This document shows positions 1-5,242 of a stretch of 5,442 nt of DNA, one piece after another (within the stretch, counting starts at the first letter, position 1; every line of letters begins with the position of its first letter). A program made the translations under genes and the position numbers. The notes below the pieces were generated by a model. The model did not search any database. It had not been told where the DNA came from and worked only from the letters and a program-made list of their open reading frames with translations. Source of the DNA: Megasphaera hominis (GTDB taxonomy: Bacteria; Bacillota; Negativicutes; Veillonellales; Megasphaeraceae); assembly GCF_014269395.1 (NCBI RefSeq), contig NZ_JACOGK010000061.1, positions 1 to 5,442 on the forward strand, given 5' to 3'.

Positions 1-127
1 TAGATATCTTCATTGGTATAACGAAGATCGGATTAAGATGTCTTTGGGTGGCATGAGCCCGATACAGTATAGAATAAGTTTAGGCTTATTGCCTACAAAG
101 TGAGGACGGTCCAAAAAAACGTCTGCA
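1..127 (+). mobile_element. 3' end of an IS3-family insertion sequence (partial)
   Basis: The first 127 bases are the right end of an insertion sequence whose body lies outside the window. The transposase reading frame stops at 101-103, and about 24 bases later the sequence ends in ...GTCCAAAAAAACGTCTGCA. Read inward from the end this is TGCAGACGTTTTTTTGGAC, which has the TG...TTGGAC form of IS3-family (IS150-like) terminal inverted repeats. I place the outer edge at the CA of 126-127; a C-rich tract up to about 134 could also belong to the element. The next bases are half of a REP-like hairpin module, so the element appears to have landed in a repeat. The target duplication cannot be checked because the other end is missing. 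Confidence 0.75.
2..103 (+). CDS. IS3-family transposase, C-terminal fragment (cut by window start)
   Basis: Reading from base 2 gives 33 residues, including RYLHWYNEDRIKMSLGG and MSPIQYRISLGLL, then a TGA stop at 101-103. The pattern W/Y-YN-x-x-R-I-K-x-x-L-G-G-M-S-P-x-x-Y-R is the signature tail of the integrase core (rve_3 region) in IS3-family OrfB transposases, downstream of the last catalytic Glu of the DDE triad. The catalytic residues lie outside the window, so activity cannot be judged. The stop lies close to the terminal inverted repeat, as is usual in this family. Truncation is due to the window edge and not evidence of decay. Confidence 0.85.
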   Translation, partial: RYLHWYNEDRIKMSLGGMSPIQYRISLGLLPTK

Positions 128-293
128 CCCCCCACTTTCCCCTCTGGGAAAGCCATCGTTTCATATATCTTAAAATTATCATTATTTTATATACAAATAC
201 ATATTTTTTTAAATTTATAGAGCATTGGCTTTCTCCCTGCTGGGAGAAAGTGGCCGAAGGTCGATAGCGCAACACCCCCGTGCGGGTGTTGCG
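128..293. repeat. REP-like module pair, left copy (B0 truncated + A0)
   Basis: This is a diverged copy of the repeat family that forms the array at 4074-5323. It starts with a truncated inverted module (B0, 128-154) whose hairpin is CTTTCCC (135-141), loop CTCT, GGGAAAG (146-152), followed by GCC. An AT-rich spacer (155-218) matches the between-unit spacers of the array. Then comes a forward module (A0, from 219) with hairpin CTTTCTCCC (229-237), loop TGCT, GGGAGAAAG (242-250) and the family continuation GTCGATAG (260-267). After that it departs from the consensus into a 10-bp perfect hairpin CGCAACACCC (268-277) / GGGTGTTGCG (284-293). B0 is cut exactly where the IS3-family end begins. There is no coding sequence here. 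Confidence 0.8.
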
Positions 294-302
294 GCCGTGC
301 TT

Positions 303-331
303 CTCTATGATTGATAAAATCAATCATAGAG
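303..331. other. Perfect 13-bp hairpin of unknown role
   Basis: CTCTATGATTGAT (303-315), loop AAA, ATCAATCATAGAG (319-331) is a perfect inverted repeat. No T-run follows it on either strand, so it is not a standard intrinsic terminator. It lies between the REP-like hairpins and the operon terminator, giving a row of stem-loops behind the oxidase gene. It might act as a 3'-end RNA stabiliser or a protein site; nothing in the sequence decides this. Confidence 0.55.
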
Positions 332-357
332 CCATTCCTGCAAAAATGCATAACCCA

Positions 358-398
358 AAAAATGGATTCCTGACGCAAATCGTCAGGAATCCATTTTT
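358..398 (-). terminator. Intrinsic terminator of the transporter-oxidase operon
   Basis: AAAAATGGATTCCTGACG (358-375) and CGTCAGGAATCCATTTTT (381-398) form a perfect 18-bp stem with a 5-base loop. Read on the minus strand, the stem ends in a run of T, directly downstream of the oxidase stop codon (55 bases away). Because both arms carry A/T tracts it should also stop transcription coming rightwards from the IS and repeat side. Confidence 0.9.
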
Positions 399-453
399 CT
401 TCCTCCCGTATCCTCCACTCTTTCCGCACTGCCGCAGCATTGCTGTTCTTTAT

Positions 454-1863
454 CTATTCTTCCAAATCTACGATCTTAGCAGGGTTCAGGATATTATTCG
501 GGTCTAGTGCTTTTTTGATGGCCCGGATCATCTTGTATTCGCCTGCTGGGGTGCAGCGTTTGAAGTCTTCTAGTTTCTTGTAGCCTATGCCGTGTTCTCC
601 GGACATTTTGCCGCCTAGGGCGTAGACTTTTTCAAAGAGGTCTTTGTGGAAGCCGGCCATTTTTTTCATCCAGGCTTCTGGTGAGAGGCCGTCTTTATTG
701 AGCGGGAGTACGTGGATGTTGCCGTCGCCGATGTGGGCCGAGGTGACGGTGTAGATGCCGTGTTTTTCTTCTAAACCCGGTACTTCTGCTGTGATTTCGG
801 CGATTTTGTCCAAGGGTACGACGAAGTCTTCGGCTACGAACATGATGTCGATGTCGCGGGCGGCTTCGGCGAATTGTCTGCGGCAGCCCCAGATGCGGTC
901 GTCGGCTTGGATGACGTCGACGGCGTCCATGGCTTCGCAGAGGTCGCTGATTTTTTCCATTTTCTTATCGAGTTCGTCTTCGTCGAAGGTTTCTACGGTG
1001 ATGATGACGTAGCAGCAGTTGTCTTCTACGTGAGGCAGGGTGACTTTGCAGAAGTTGCTGCACATTTTGAGGGCTTTGTTGTCCATGTATTCGATGCTCG
1101 TCGGTTCGATGCCGGCTTTGAGGATTTTATTGGGCAGGGCGAAGGCTTTGGCGTCTTCGTCAAAGATGGCTACGAGGTCGAATTTGCACGGTGGCAACGG
1201 GCGCAGTTTGAGTGTGATTTCGGTTACGACGCCCAGGGTGCCTTCGGAGCCGCAGATGAGTTGTTCCAGGCAGTAGCCGGTGGAGCATTTTTGCAGGCGT
1301 GCGCCTACGTCTACGATGTCGCCGGTTGGGGTGACGATCTTCATGCCGTAAATTTGGTTCCGCGTGGTGCCGTATTTGACGGCTTTGTTGCCGCCGGCGT
1401 TGGTGGCTACGTTGCCGCCGATTTGGCAGCTGTCGGCGCTGCACGGGTCACCGGCATACAGGAGTCCCCGCTGCTTGCATTCCTGCTGGATGACGCTCGT
1501 ACGGACGCCGGTCTGGACGATGGCGTAGAGGTTGTCTTCGTCGATTTTCAGGATCTGATCCATTTTGTCCAGTTCCATGACGATGCCGTGGTAGACAGGA
1601 ATGGCGCCACAGGCAACGCCGGAGCCGGCAGCACGGGGTGTAATAGGCACGACGTACTTATTGGCCAGTTTGATGACTTCGGCTACTTCTTCCGTCGTCT
1701 TTGGGAAGACGACGACTTCCGGCGTATGGAACCAATAGGGATTGCCTTCTTCGTCGGTCTGGTAGGTTTCCAGTTTTTCCGGGTCTACAGTGACGCCTTT
1801 TTCGCCCAGTACGTGTCTCAATTCGTCCAACAGTTCTGCCGATATTTTATTGAATCTTACCAT
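454..1863 (-). CDS. FAD-binding 2-hydroxyacid oxidase/dehydrogenase, GlcD / D-lactate dehydrogenase family
   Basis: The 469-residue product is a full-length member of the FAD-linked oxidase family (PCMH-type FAD domain plus FAD-oxidase C domain; GlcD, D-LDH, D-2-hydroxyglutarate dehydrogenase), which oxidises 2-hydroxyacids to 2-oxoacids. The FAD domain spans about residues 45-220, with PRAAGSG (76-82), IGGNVATNAGG (148-158), KYGTTR (163-168) and CGSEGTLG (204-211). The C-terminal domain carries AHIGDGNIH (376-384), SGEHGIG (421-427) and DPNNILNP (454-461). H377, H384 and E423 match the metal-binding residues of the D-2-hydroxyglutarate dehydrogenase group. There is no signal peptide, membrane segment or fused iron-sulfur domain. 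The start is the ATG at 1863, nine bases after AAGGAG; an in-frame ATG at 1890 lies upstream of that site and is unlikely. It follows the transporter gene by 52 bases, so probably one transcript. Fifteen cysteines are present. Substrate and electron acceptor are unresolved. Confidence 0.95.
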   Translation of the reverse strand: MVRFNKISAELLDELRHVLGEKGVTVDPEKLETYQTDEEGNPYWFHTPEVVVFPKTTEEVAEVIKLANKYVVPITPRAAGSGVACGAIPVYHGIVMELDKMDQILKIDEDNLYAIVQTGVRTSVIQQECKQRGLLYAGDPCSADSCQIGGNVATNAGGNKAVKYGTTRNQIYGMKIVTPTGDIVDVGARLQKCSTGYCLEQLICGSEGTLGVVTEITLKLRPLPPCKFDLVAIFDEDAKAFALPNKILKAGIEPTSIEYMDNKALKMCSNFCKVTLPHVEDNCCYVIITVETFDEDELDKKMEKISDLCEAMDAVDVIQADDRIWGCRRQFAEAARDIDIMFVAEDFVVPLDKIAEITAEVPGLEEKHGIYTVTSAHIGDGNIHVLPLNKDGLSPEAWMKKMAGFHKDLFEKVYALGGKMSGEHGIGYKKLEDFKRCTPAGEYKMIRAIKKALDPNNILNPAKIVDLEE

Positions 1864-1915
1864 GATACATCTCTCCTTTCGAATATACATGCCTCACTGC
1901 GGCATTGTCTCCGTG

Positions 1916-2884
1916 TCAATGAGCGGTTCCCTGTGCCGGCGGCACTGCTTCTGTCGTGTCTTCTGTTTTGTTGCCCCAGAGAGAGGCTACGAAGGAGCAG
2001 AATACTGTCGTCCAGACGACGCCGATGGCGCCGGGGATTGCCGACATGGGATCAAAATAGGTAATACCCAGGGTAACGGCCAAGGCCGTATTTTGTACGC
2101 CTACGATGAAGGTCATGGCTTTCCGCTTCGGTGCCTTCATGCGCAGCAGACGGGCTACGGTGTAGCCAATGAGAAGGCCAATGGCCGTGTACAGTACCAA
2201 GGTCAGGGCAGCCATACCGGCTACGGCTTGGAGCCGTTCGACGTTGAGGGCCACAATGACGGAAATGATGCAGATAATGGCGCCAACTGTTGCCAGAGGC
2301 ACGACCTTGAGGATGACAGGCATTTGCTTCGTAAAGAATTTGTGAATGAGAAGTCCCAGTGCGATGGGAATGATGACGATCTTGACGATACTCATGAAAA
2401 GGCCTACCGCGTCGATGGGCAGGTATTTGCCGACGTAAAAGAGAAGCAGCACAGGCATGACAGCCGGGGCAACGATGGTGCTCAGGCTCGATACGGTAAC
2501 AGCCAGAGCCTTATCGCCCTTCGCCAGGAAGGTCATGACGTTGGAAGACGTCCCTGTAGGCGTGCAGCCCAAGAGCACGAGGCCCACAGTGAGCATAGGA
2601 TCCAAATGGAAAATCGTGCCCAGGCCCAGGCCAACGAGAGGCATAAAGGCGTACAACGTGACGATGCCGATGATGACATCCTTCGGCCGCGTCAGGACCA
2701 GCTTGAAATCATTGGGCGTCATGGAAAGACCCATGCTCAGCATGATGATCCCCAAAAACCAGGGAATCGTCCCGCCGTAGGGCTTAAACGGTGCCGGCAC
2801 AAAATAGGCAAAAACGGCACACAAAATAACCCACAGCGTCACATACTTGGTCACAAATTTGACGAACTTTTCGAAACCACTCAT
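1916..2884 (-). CDS. BASS-family (bile acid:sodium symporter-like) carboxylate transporter
   Basis: The 322-residue, strongly hydrophobic protein has about nine or ten membrane segments and the hallmarks of the BASS family, whose members carry bile acids, pyruvate, pantoate-type and other organic anions across the inner membrane. Family motifs are MLSMGLSMTPNDF (48-60), GCTPTGTSSNVMTFLAKGD (106-124), STIVAPAVMP (135-144) and VGVQNTALA (261-269). The last is the crossover region of the core domain. Compared from memory with the Neisseria ASBT structure, S114, N115 and Q264 are kept, but the Na+-site residues Q77, S128, T132 and E260 are L, A, S and I here, so sodium coupling may be altered. 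The ATG at 2884 has a strong TAAGGAGGTT site eight bases ahead. It is the first gene of the operon with the FAD oxidase, suggesting import of that enzyme's substrate; export of its product is the alternative. The C-terminal tail (about 305-322) is polar. Confidence 0.93.
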   Translation of the reverse strand: MSGFEKFVKFVTKYVTLWVILCAVFAYFVPAPFKPYGGTIPWFLGIIMLSMGLSMTPNDFKLVLTRPKDVIIGIVTLYAFMPLVGLGLGTIFHLDPMLTVGLVLLGCTPTGTSSNVMTFLAKGDKALAVTVSSLSTIVAPAVMPVLLLFYVGKYLPIDAVGLFMSIVKIVIIPIALGLLIHKFFTKQMPVILKVVPLATVGAIICIISVIVALNVERLQAVAGMAALTLVLYTAIGLLIGYTVARLLRMKAPKRKAMTFIVGVQNTALAVTLGITYFDPMSAIPGAIGVVWTTVFCSFVASLWGNKTEDTTEAVPPAQGTAH

Positions 2885-2930
2885 GCGTTCAACCTCCTTA
2901 CTAAAAAATAAAACACGCTCCCTGCTCCGC

Positions 2931-2945
2931 TTAAGTATTACTAAA
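2931..2945. promoter_or_regulatory. Candidate GntR operator in the operon leader
   Basis: TTAAGTATTACTAAA is a near-perfect palindrome (one mismatched pair) centred on 2938, in the untranslated leader about 15-30 bases after the predicted transcription start. Its core GT-N3-AC is the generic form of FadR-subfamily GntR operators, so it would suit repression by the neighbouring regulator. This is inference from symmetry and position only; AT-rich DNA yields such palindromes by chance. Confidence 0.35.
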
Positions 2946-2966
2946 CCGAATTTCTTTTATGCCTTT

Positions 2967-2996
2967 ATGTTAACATCATGTAAAGAAAAGAGTCAA
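2967..2996 (-). promoter_or_regulatory. Predicted sigma-70 promoter of the transporter-oxidase operon
   Basis: On the minus strand a -35 box TTGACT (2996-2991) is followed after 18 bases by TAACAT (2972-2967), which puts the start of transcription near 2960 and leaves a leader of about 75 bases. The -10 box lies inside the perfect palindrome ATGTTAACAT (2967-2976). A second perfect palindrome, TCTGGCCAGA (2999-3008), sits just upstream of the -35. Both are plausible protein sites for the adjacent GntR regulator. Confidence 0.5.
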
Positions 2997-3109
2997 AATC
3001 TGGCCAGAATGACGTCCCTCCTCCCCTATTTCACTCATTTGGGCCTTTTTTTCGTCCAAAAATTTATAAAATACGACATTTTGTCCAGCTATCGTTCCGT
3101 AAAAGAATA

Positions 3110-3160
3110 AAAAAATCTGACGGAATGTCTAAATAAATTAAATATTCCGTCAGATTTTTT
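3110..3160 (-). terminator. Intrinsic terminator after the GntR gene
   Basis: AAAAAATCTGACGGAAT (3110-3126) and ATTCCGTCAGATTTTTT (3144-3160) form a perfect 17-bp stem with a 17-base AT-rich loop. On the minus strand it begins 13 bases after the regulator's stop codon and ends in a T-run. It separates the regulator's transcript from the downstream operon, which then uses its own promoter. Confidence 0.88.
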
Positions 3161-3173
3161 CTTAGTATTTTAT

Positions 3174-3914
3174 CTATTTTGTTGTAAATGGGATTTTTCT
3201 GTTGAATTCCTGATTATCCTTAATGGGAAACTTGCGCTTGAACTCGGCCCGGGCCAGCGCCAAATGACGCCGCATAATCGCCTCGGCCATGCCCTGATCG
3301 CGAAGCTTCAAAATATCACAAATCCGCACATGCTCAGCGCCGACAACATCGAAATACCCCGCCGGCGGATCGTAATTCAGATAACTCCGGTAACGGTAGA
3401 GCTTGTACTTAATGTGTTCGTAAAACTCCTCAAGAAGCGGATGCTGCGCCAATTGAACAATACGCGAATGAAATTGGTACTCCAAATCCACAACATCAAT
3501 ATACCGGCGCCGCAAATCACCGCCATCTTGGCAAATACGCTGCAACTCCTCCGCCATAGCATACAAACCAACCAAATCAGCATCCGTCATCGCCAAAGCC
3601 GCCCGCCCCGTCGCATAAGGCTCAATAAGCTCCGACAACTCAGCAATATACGTATACTCCTTCTCAGAAAAAGCCGCCACCCTGTAACCAGGCTGACGCA
3701 CAACGTATGAATTACGCAAAAGCCGCGTCAAAGCACTCTTCACAGGCGACCGGCTCACACCCAACACCTCCGCCACCGTACTCTCATTCACCCGGCTACC
3801 AGGAGCCAACCGGAAACTAACAATCTCCTGCAGCAAAATATCGTACACCATCTCACTCAGAGACAAAAACGGATTCCGTTCCCTCAAACACGCAACCGAC
3901 TGCTTATCCACCAT
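3174..3914 (-). CDS. GntR-family transcriptional regulator, FadR subfamily (FCD domain)
   Basis: The 246-residue protein has an N-terminal winged helix (about 19-82; GSRVNESTVAEVLGVSRSPV at 39-58 is the recognition region) and a C-terminal all-helical FCD ligand domain (about 87-225). H149, H195 and H217 match the three histidines that hold the metal and contact carboxylate ligands in FCD proteins; the usual acidic partner four residues before the first His is E145. FCD regulators commonly sense small organic acids such as lactate, glycolate or gluconate. It lies directly upstream of, and on the same strand as, the carrier-oxidase operon, so it is the likely regulator of it, but has a separate terminator. 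The start is the ATG at 3914, five bases after GAGG; the in-frame GTG at 3920 overlaps that site. Third codon positions are rich in G and T (GTG, GAG, TTG), unlike the oxidase gene, hinting at a different history. Confidence 0.93.
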   Translation of the reverse strand: MVDKQSVACLRERNPFLSLSEMVYDILLQEIVSFRLAPGSRVNESTVAEVLGVSRSPVKSALTRLLRNSYVVRQPGYRVAAFSEKEYTYIAELSELIEPYATGRAALAMTDADLVGLYAMAEELQRICQDGGDLRRRYIDVVDLEYQFHSRIVQLAQHPLLEEFYEHIKYKLYRYRSYLNYDPPAGYFDVVGAEHVRICDILKLRDQGMAEAIMRRHLALARAEFKRKFPIKDNQEFNRKIPFTTK

Positions 3915-4073
3915 CGTCACCTCGTTATAGGATATTCAATTTTGACAATTCATATTTCAACACGGTCATAGTTTGATACTATTTTACCATAATTTTACAG
4001 TGGAAAGCAGAATTTTCAGAATTGATATAGTGAAGGAAGAAGTATTACGATTTTTGCAAGGAGTGCATGGTCT
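3915..4073. promoter_or_regulatory. Upstream region of the GntR gene with a palindrome
   Basis: This AT-rich stretch must hold the regulator's promoter, but no -35/-10 pair with normal spacing stands out on the minus strand. The 15-base inverted repeat ATAGTTTGATACTAT (3968-3982) has AGT/ACT arms like those of the candidate operator at 2931-2945, although with a longer centre, and could be a site for self-regulation. No RNA gene is recognisable. Confidence 0.35.
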
Positions 4074-4122
4074 TTTTAAATTATATATATTTGTATAGAA
4101 ATCATATATTTTTAAGATTTAT

Positions 4123-4180
4123 GGAGCATTGGCTTTCTCCCTGCTGGGAGAAAGTGGGCGCGAAGCGGTCGATAGAGGGT
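4123..4180 (+). repeat. REP-like module A1
   Basis: Hairpin CTTTCTCCC (4133-4141), loop TGCT, GGGAGAAAG (4146-4154), then a small tip CGC-GAA-GCG (4159-4167), then the conserved tail TCGATAGAGGGT. The preceding AT-rich DNA from about 4074 is a shortened between-unit spacer, so the array starts just before this module. Confidence 0.8.
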
Positions 4181-4228
4181 ACCTACGAAAAAATAAATAT
4201 TTATACACAACACTCATTTTAATCTTAC

Positions 4229-4276
4229 GCCCTCTCTCCCGGCTCCGCCGTACTCTCTCCTTTGGAGGAGAAAGCC
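4229..4276 (-). repeat. REP-like module B1 (inverted)
   Basis: A 48-base inverted module beginning GCCCTCTCTCC and ending GAGGAGAAAGCC, with the tip CGGC-TCC-GCCG. Its start can pair with the AGAGGG tail of A1 across the spacer of about 48 bases, so A1 and B1 could fold into one large structure. Confidence 0.78.
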
Positions 4277-4342
4277 ACCATTTTATATATTCTTAAATAA
4301 TAAGAATTTTTATATATCAATCATATATTTTTTAGGATTCAT

Positions 4343-4405
4343 GGAGCAATTGCTTTCTCCTTGTAGGAGAAAGTGGGCGCGGCTCCGTCCGCGGTCGATA
4401 GAGGG
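4343..4405 (+). repeat. REP-like module A2
   Basis: Hairpin CTTTCTCCT (4353-4361), loop TGT, AGGAGAAAG (4365-4373). The innermost pair is T-A where A1 and A3 have C-G, a compensatory change. The second hairpin is CGCGG (4378-4382) / CCGCG (4389-4393), followed by TCGATAGAGGGT. Confidence 0.8.
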
Positions 4406-4452
4406 TACCTATAAAAATCAGTATTTATACACAACACTCATTTCAATCTTAC

Positions 4453-4500
4453 GCCCTCTCTCCCGGCTTCGCCGTACTCTCTCCTTTGGAGGAGAAAGCC
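4453..4500 (-). repeat. REP-like module B2 (inverted)
   Basis: Almost identical to B1 over 48 bases; the visible difference is in the tip loop (TTC for TCC), which leaves the CGGC/GCCG stem intact. Confidence 0.78.
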
Positions 4501-4564
4501 ATCTTTTCATATATTTTAAAATTATAATCATTTCTATATATAAACATATTTTTTTAAGATTCAC

Positions 4565-4630
4565 GGAGCATTGGCTTTCTCCCTGCTGGGAGAAAGTACC
4601 GGTAGCGCAGCGTTACCGGGGATAGAGGGT
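4565..4630 (+). repeat. REP-like module A3
   Basis: Hairpin CTTTCTCCC (4575-4583) / GGGAGAAAG (4588-4596), then a different second hairpin CCGGTA (4599-4604) / TACCGG (4614-4619), then GATAGAGGGT. The spacer that follows (ACCTACAAAA) breaks off at 4640, where the antitoxin region begins. Confidence 0.78.
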
Positions 4631-4641
4631 ACCTACAAAAC

Positions 4642-4670
4642 AATGATTTACCATCATTTGTAACGCAAAT
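4642..4670. promoter_or_regulatory. Overlapping inverted repeats upstream of the antitoxin gene
   Basis: AATGAT-TTACC-ATCATT (4642-4658) overlaps ATTTG-TAACG-CAAAT (4656-4670). Both lie just upstream of the predicted -35 box. RelB/DinJ antitoxins generally bind palindromes at their own promoter, so these are candidate operators. The assignment is inference. Confidence 0.4.
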
Positions 4671-4673
4671 TAC

Positions 4674-4702
4674 TTTATATTTTCCTTAATTAGCCTTATA
4701 AT
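4674..4702 (+). promoter_or_regulatory. Predicted promoter of the antitoxin gene
   Basis: TTTATA (4674-4679) and a perfect TATAAT (4697-4702) are separated by 17 bases. Transcription would start near 4709, just ahead of the AAGGAG ribosome site at 4711-4716, giving a very short leader. The promoter lies within the non-repeat segment that interrupts the array. Confidence 0.55.
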
Positions 4703-4725
4703 AATAGTGAAAGGAGTTGAGTATA

Positions 4726-4992
4726 ATGAGCGATACAAAGACTTTGAATCTCCGTGTCGATGCTGAGTTGAAGCGTCAGGCAGAGACTATTTTTGCTGAT
4801 TTAGGTATTCCCACGTCTACTGCAATTAATATGTTCCTGCGGTCCGTTGTTCGTTACGGCGGCATTCCTTTTGATCTGCGCATTTCCCCTAGTGAATTGG
4901 AGACAATAAGGGCTATCGATGATGTCAATCATGATCGAAATATGAGCAAGACCTATGATTCTGTGGCTGAGGTTATGGATGATTTGGATTGA
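4726..4992 (+). CDS. RelB/DinJ-family antitoxin, no toxin partner in view
   Basis: The 88-residue protein begins MSDTKTLNLRVDAELKRQAE and continues IFADLGIPTSTAINMFLRSV. This is the ribbon-helix-helix pattern of RelB/DinJ antitoxins: a short beta strand (TLNLRVD), a helix, and the turn GIPTSTAINMFL. The N-terminal half dimerises and binds operator DNA; the C-terminal half (about 50-88, ending AEVMDDLD) normally wraps a RelE/YafQ-type mRNA-cutting toxin. The start is the ATG at 4726, nine bases after AAGGAG; an in-frame TTG at 4717 abuts that site and is unlikely. Such antitoxins usually precede the toxin gene with overlap or a few bases' gap, but after the stop there are only about 26 bases before repeat sequence resumes, and no toxin frame follows on either strand. 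It may be a solitary antitoxin acting in trans, or the remnant of a pair. Confidence 0.9.
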   Translation: MSDTKTLNLRVDAELKRQAETIFADLGIPTSTAINMFLRSVVRYGGIPFDLRISPSELETIRAIDDVNHDRNMSKTYDSVAEVMDDLD

Positions 4993-5059
4993 GGCACGCT
5001 TGCAGCGAGATGGTCTTGAAAAATCAGTATTTATGCACAACATTACATTTCAATCTCAC

Positions 5060-5176
5060 GCCCTCTATCCCCAGTTACGCTTCGCGTTATTACATCAACG
5101 TTATGACTACTAGTTTCGCCTCTTCCGGCCGCGTTGCGGCCACCTTCTCCCCAGAGAAGGCAAAATGAGGAAAGCC
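5060..5176 (-). repeat. REP-like module B4, compound
   Basis: Begins GCCCTCTATCC and ends GAGGAAAGCC like the other B modules, but is 117 bases long instead of 48. It holds an ACGC-TTC-GCGT tip, then about 40 bases of other sequence, then a GGCCGC-GTT-GCGGCC hairpin and a CCTTCTC-CCCA-GAGAAGG hairpin. The latter part looks like a second REP subtype inserted in, or fused to, the original module. Confidence 0.65.
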
Positions 5177-5242
5177 ATCATTTCATATATTCTCAAATAA
5201 TAAGCATTTTTATATAACAATCATATATTTTTTAAGATTCAT

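Noticed and set aside
874..2064. Long open frame (396 codons) on the plus strand
   Set aside because: It is antisense to the oxidase gene and overlaps the end of the transporter gene. Its F/D/V-rich composition is what the reverse complement of the real codon usage gives, and it has no recognisable domain.
1790..2911. Long open frame (373 codons) on the plus strand
   Set aside because: Antisense to the well-supported BASS transporter; its His/Asp/Gly/Arg-rich, low-complexity translation matches no family.
2885..2960. Riboswitch or attenuator in the operon leader
   Set aside because: The leader is short and AT-rich with no multi-helix fold or terminator-antiterminator pair; a protein operator explains the palindrome better.
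3264..3710. Open frame of 148 codons on the plus strand
   Set aside because: Antisense shadow of the GntR gene, with a translation rich in Arg, Asn and Ile and no family motif.
3942..3970. Rightward promoter starting with TTGACA at 3942
   Set aside because: The -35 is perfect, but 17-18 bases downstream there is only GTCATA/TCATAG, and no gene follows on that strand before the repeats.
4067..4222. Small frame of 51 codons preceded by AAGGAG, running into module A1
   Set aside because: Only three bases separate AAGGAG from the ATG, and no good promoter is visible. Most of the frame is repeat sequence, whose copies differ by lengths that are not multiples of three and conserve hairpin pairing instead of a peptide.
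4341..4625. Open frame of 94 codons across modules A2, B2 and A3
   Set aside because: It lies wholly in the repeat array, has no ribosome site, and the other repeat copies are frameshifted relative to it.
4993..5110. Toxin gene expected downstream of the antitoxin
   Set aside because: The frame that follows reads EARLQRDGLEKSVF and soon enters repeat sequence before a stop; it has no RelE/YafQ features and no start codon.
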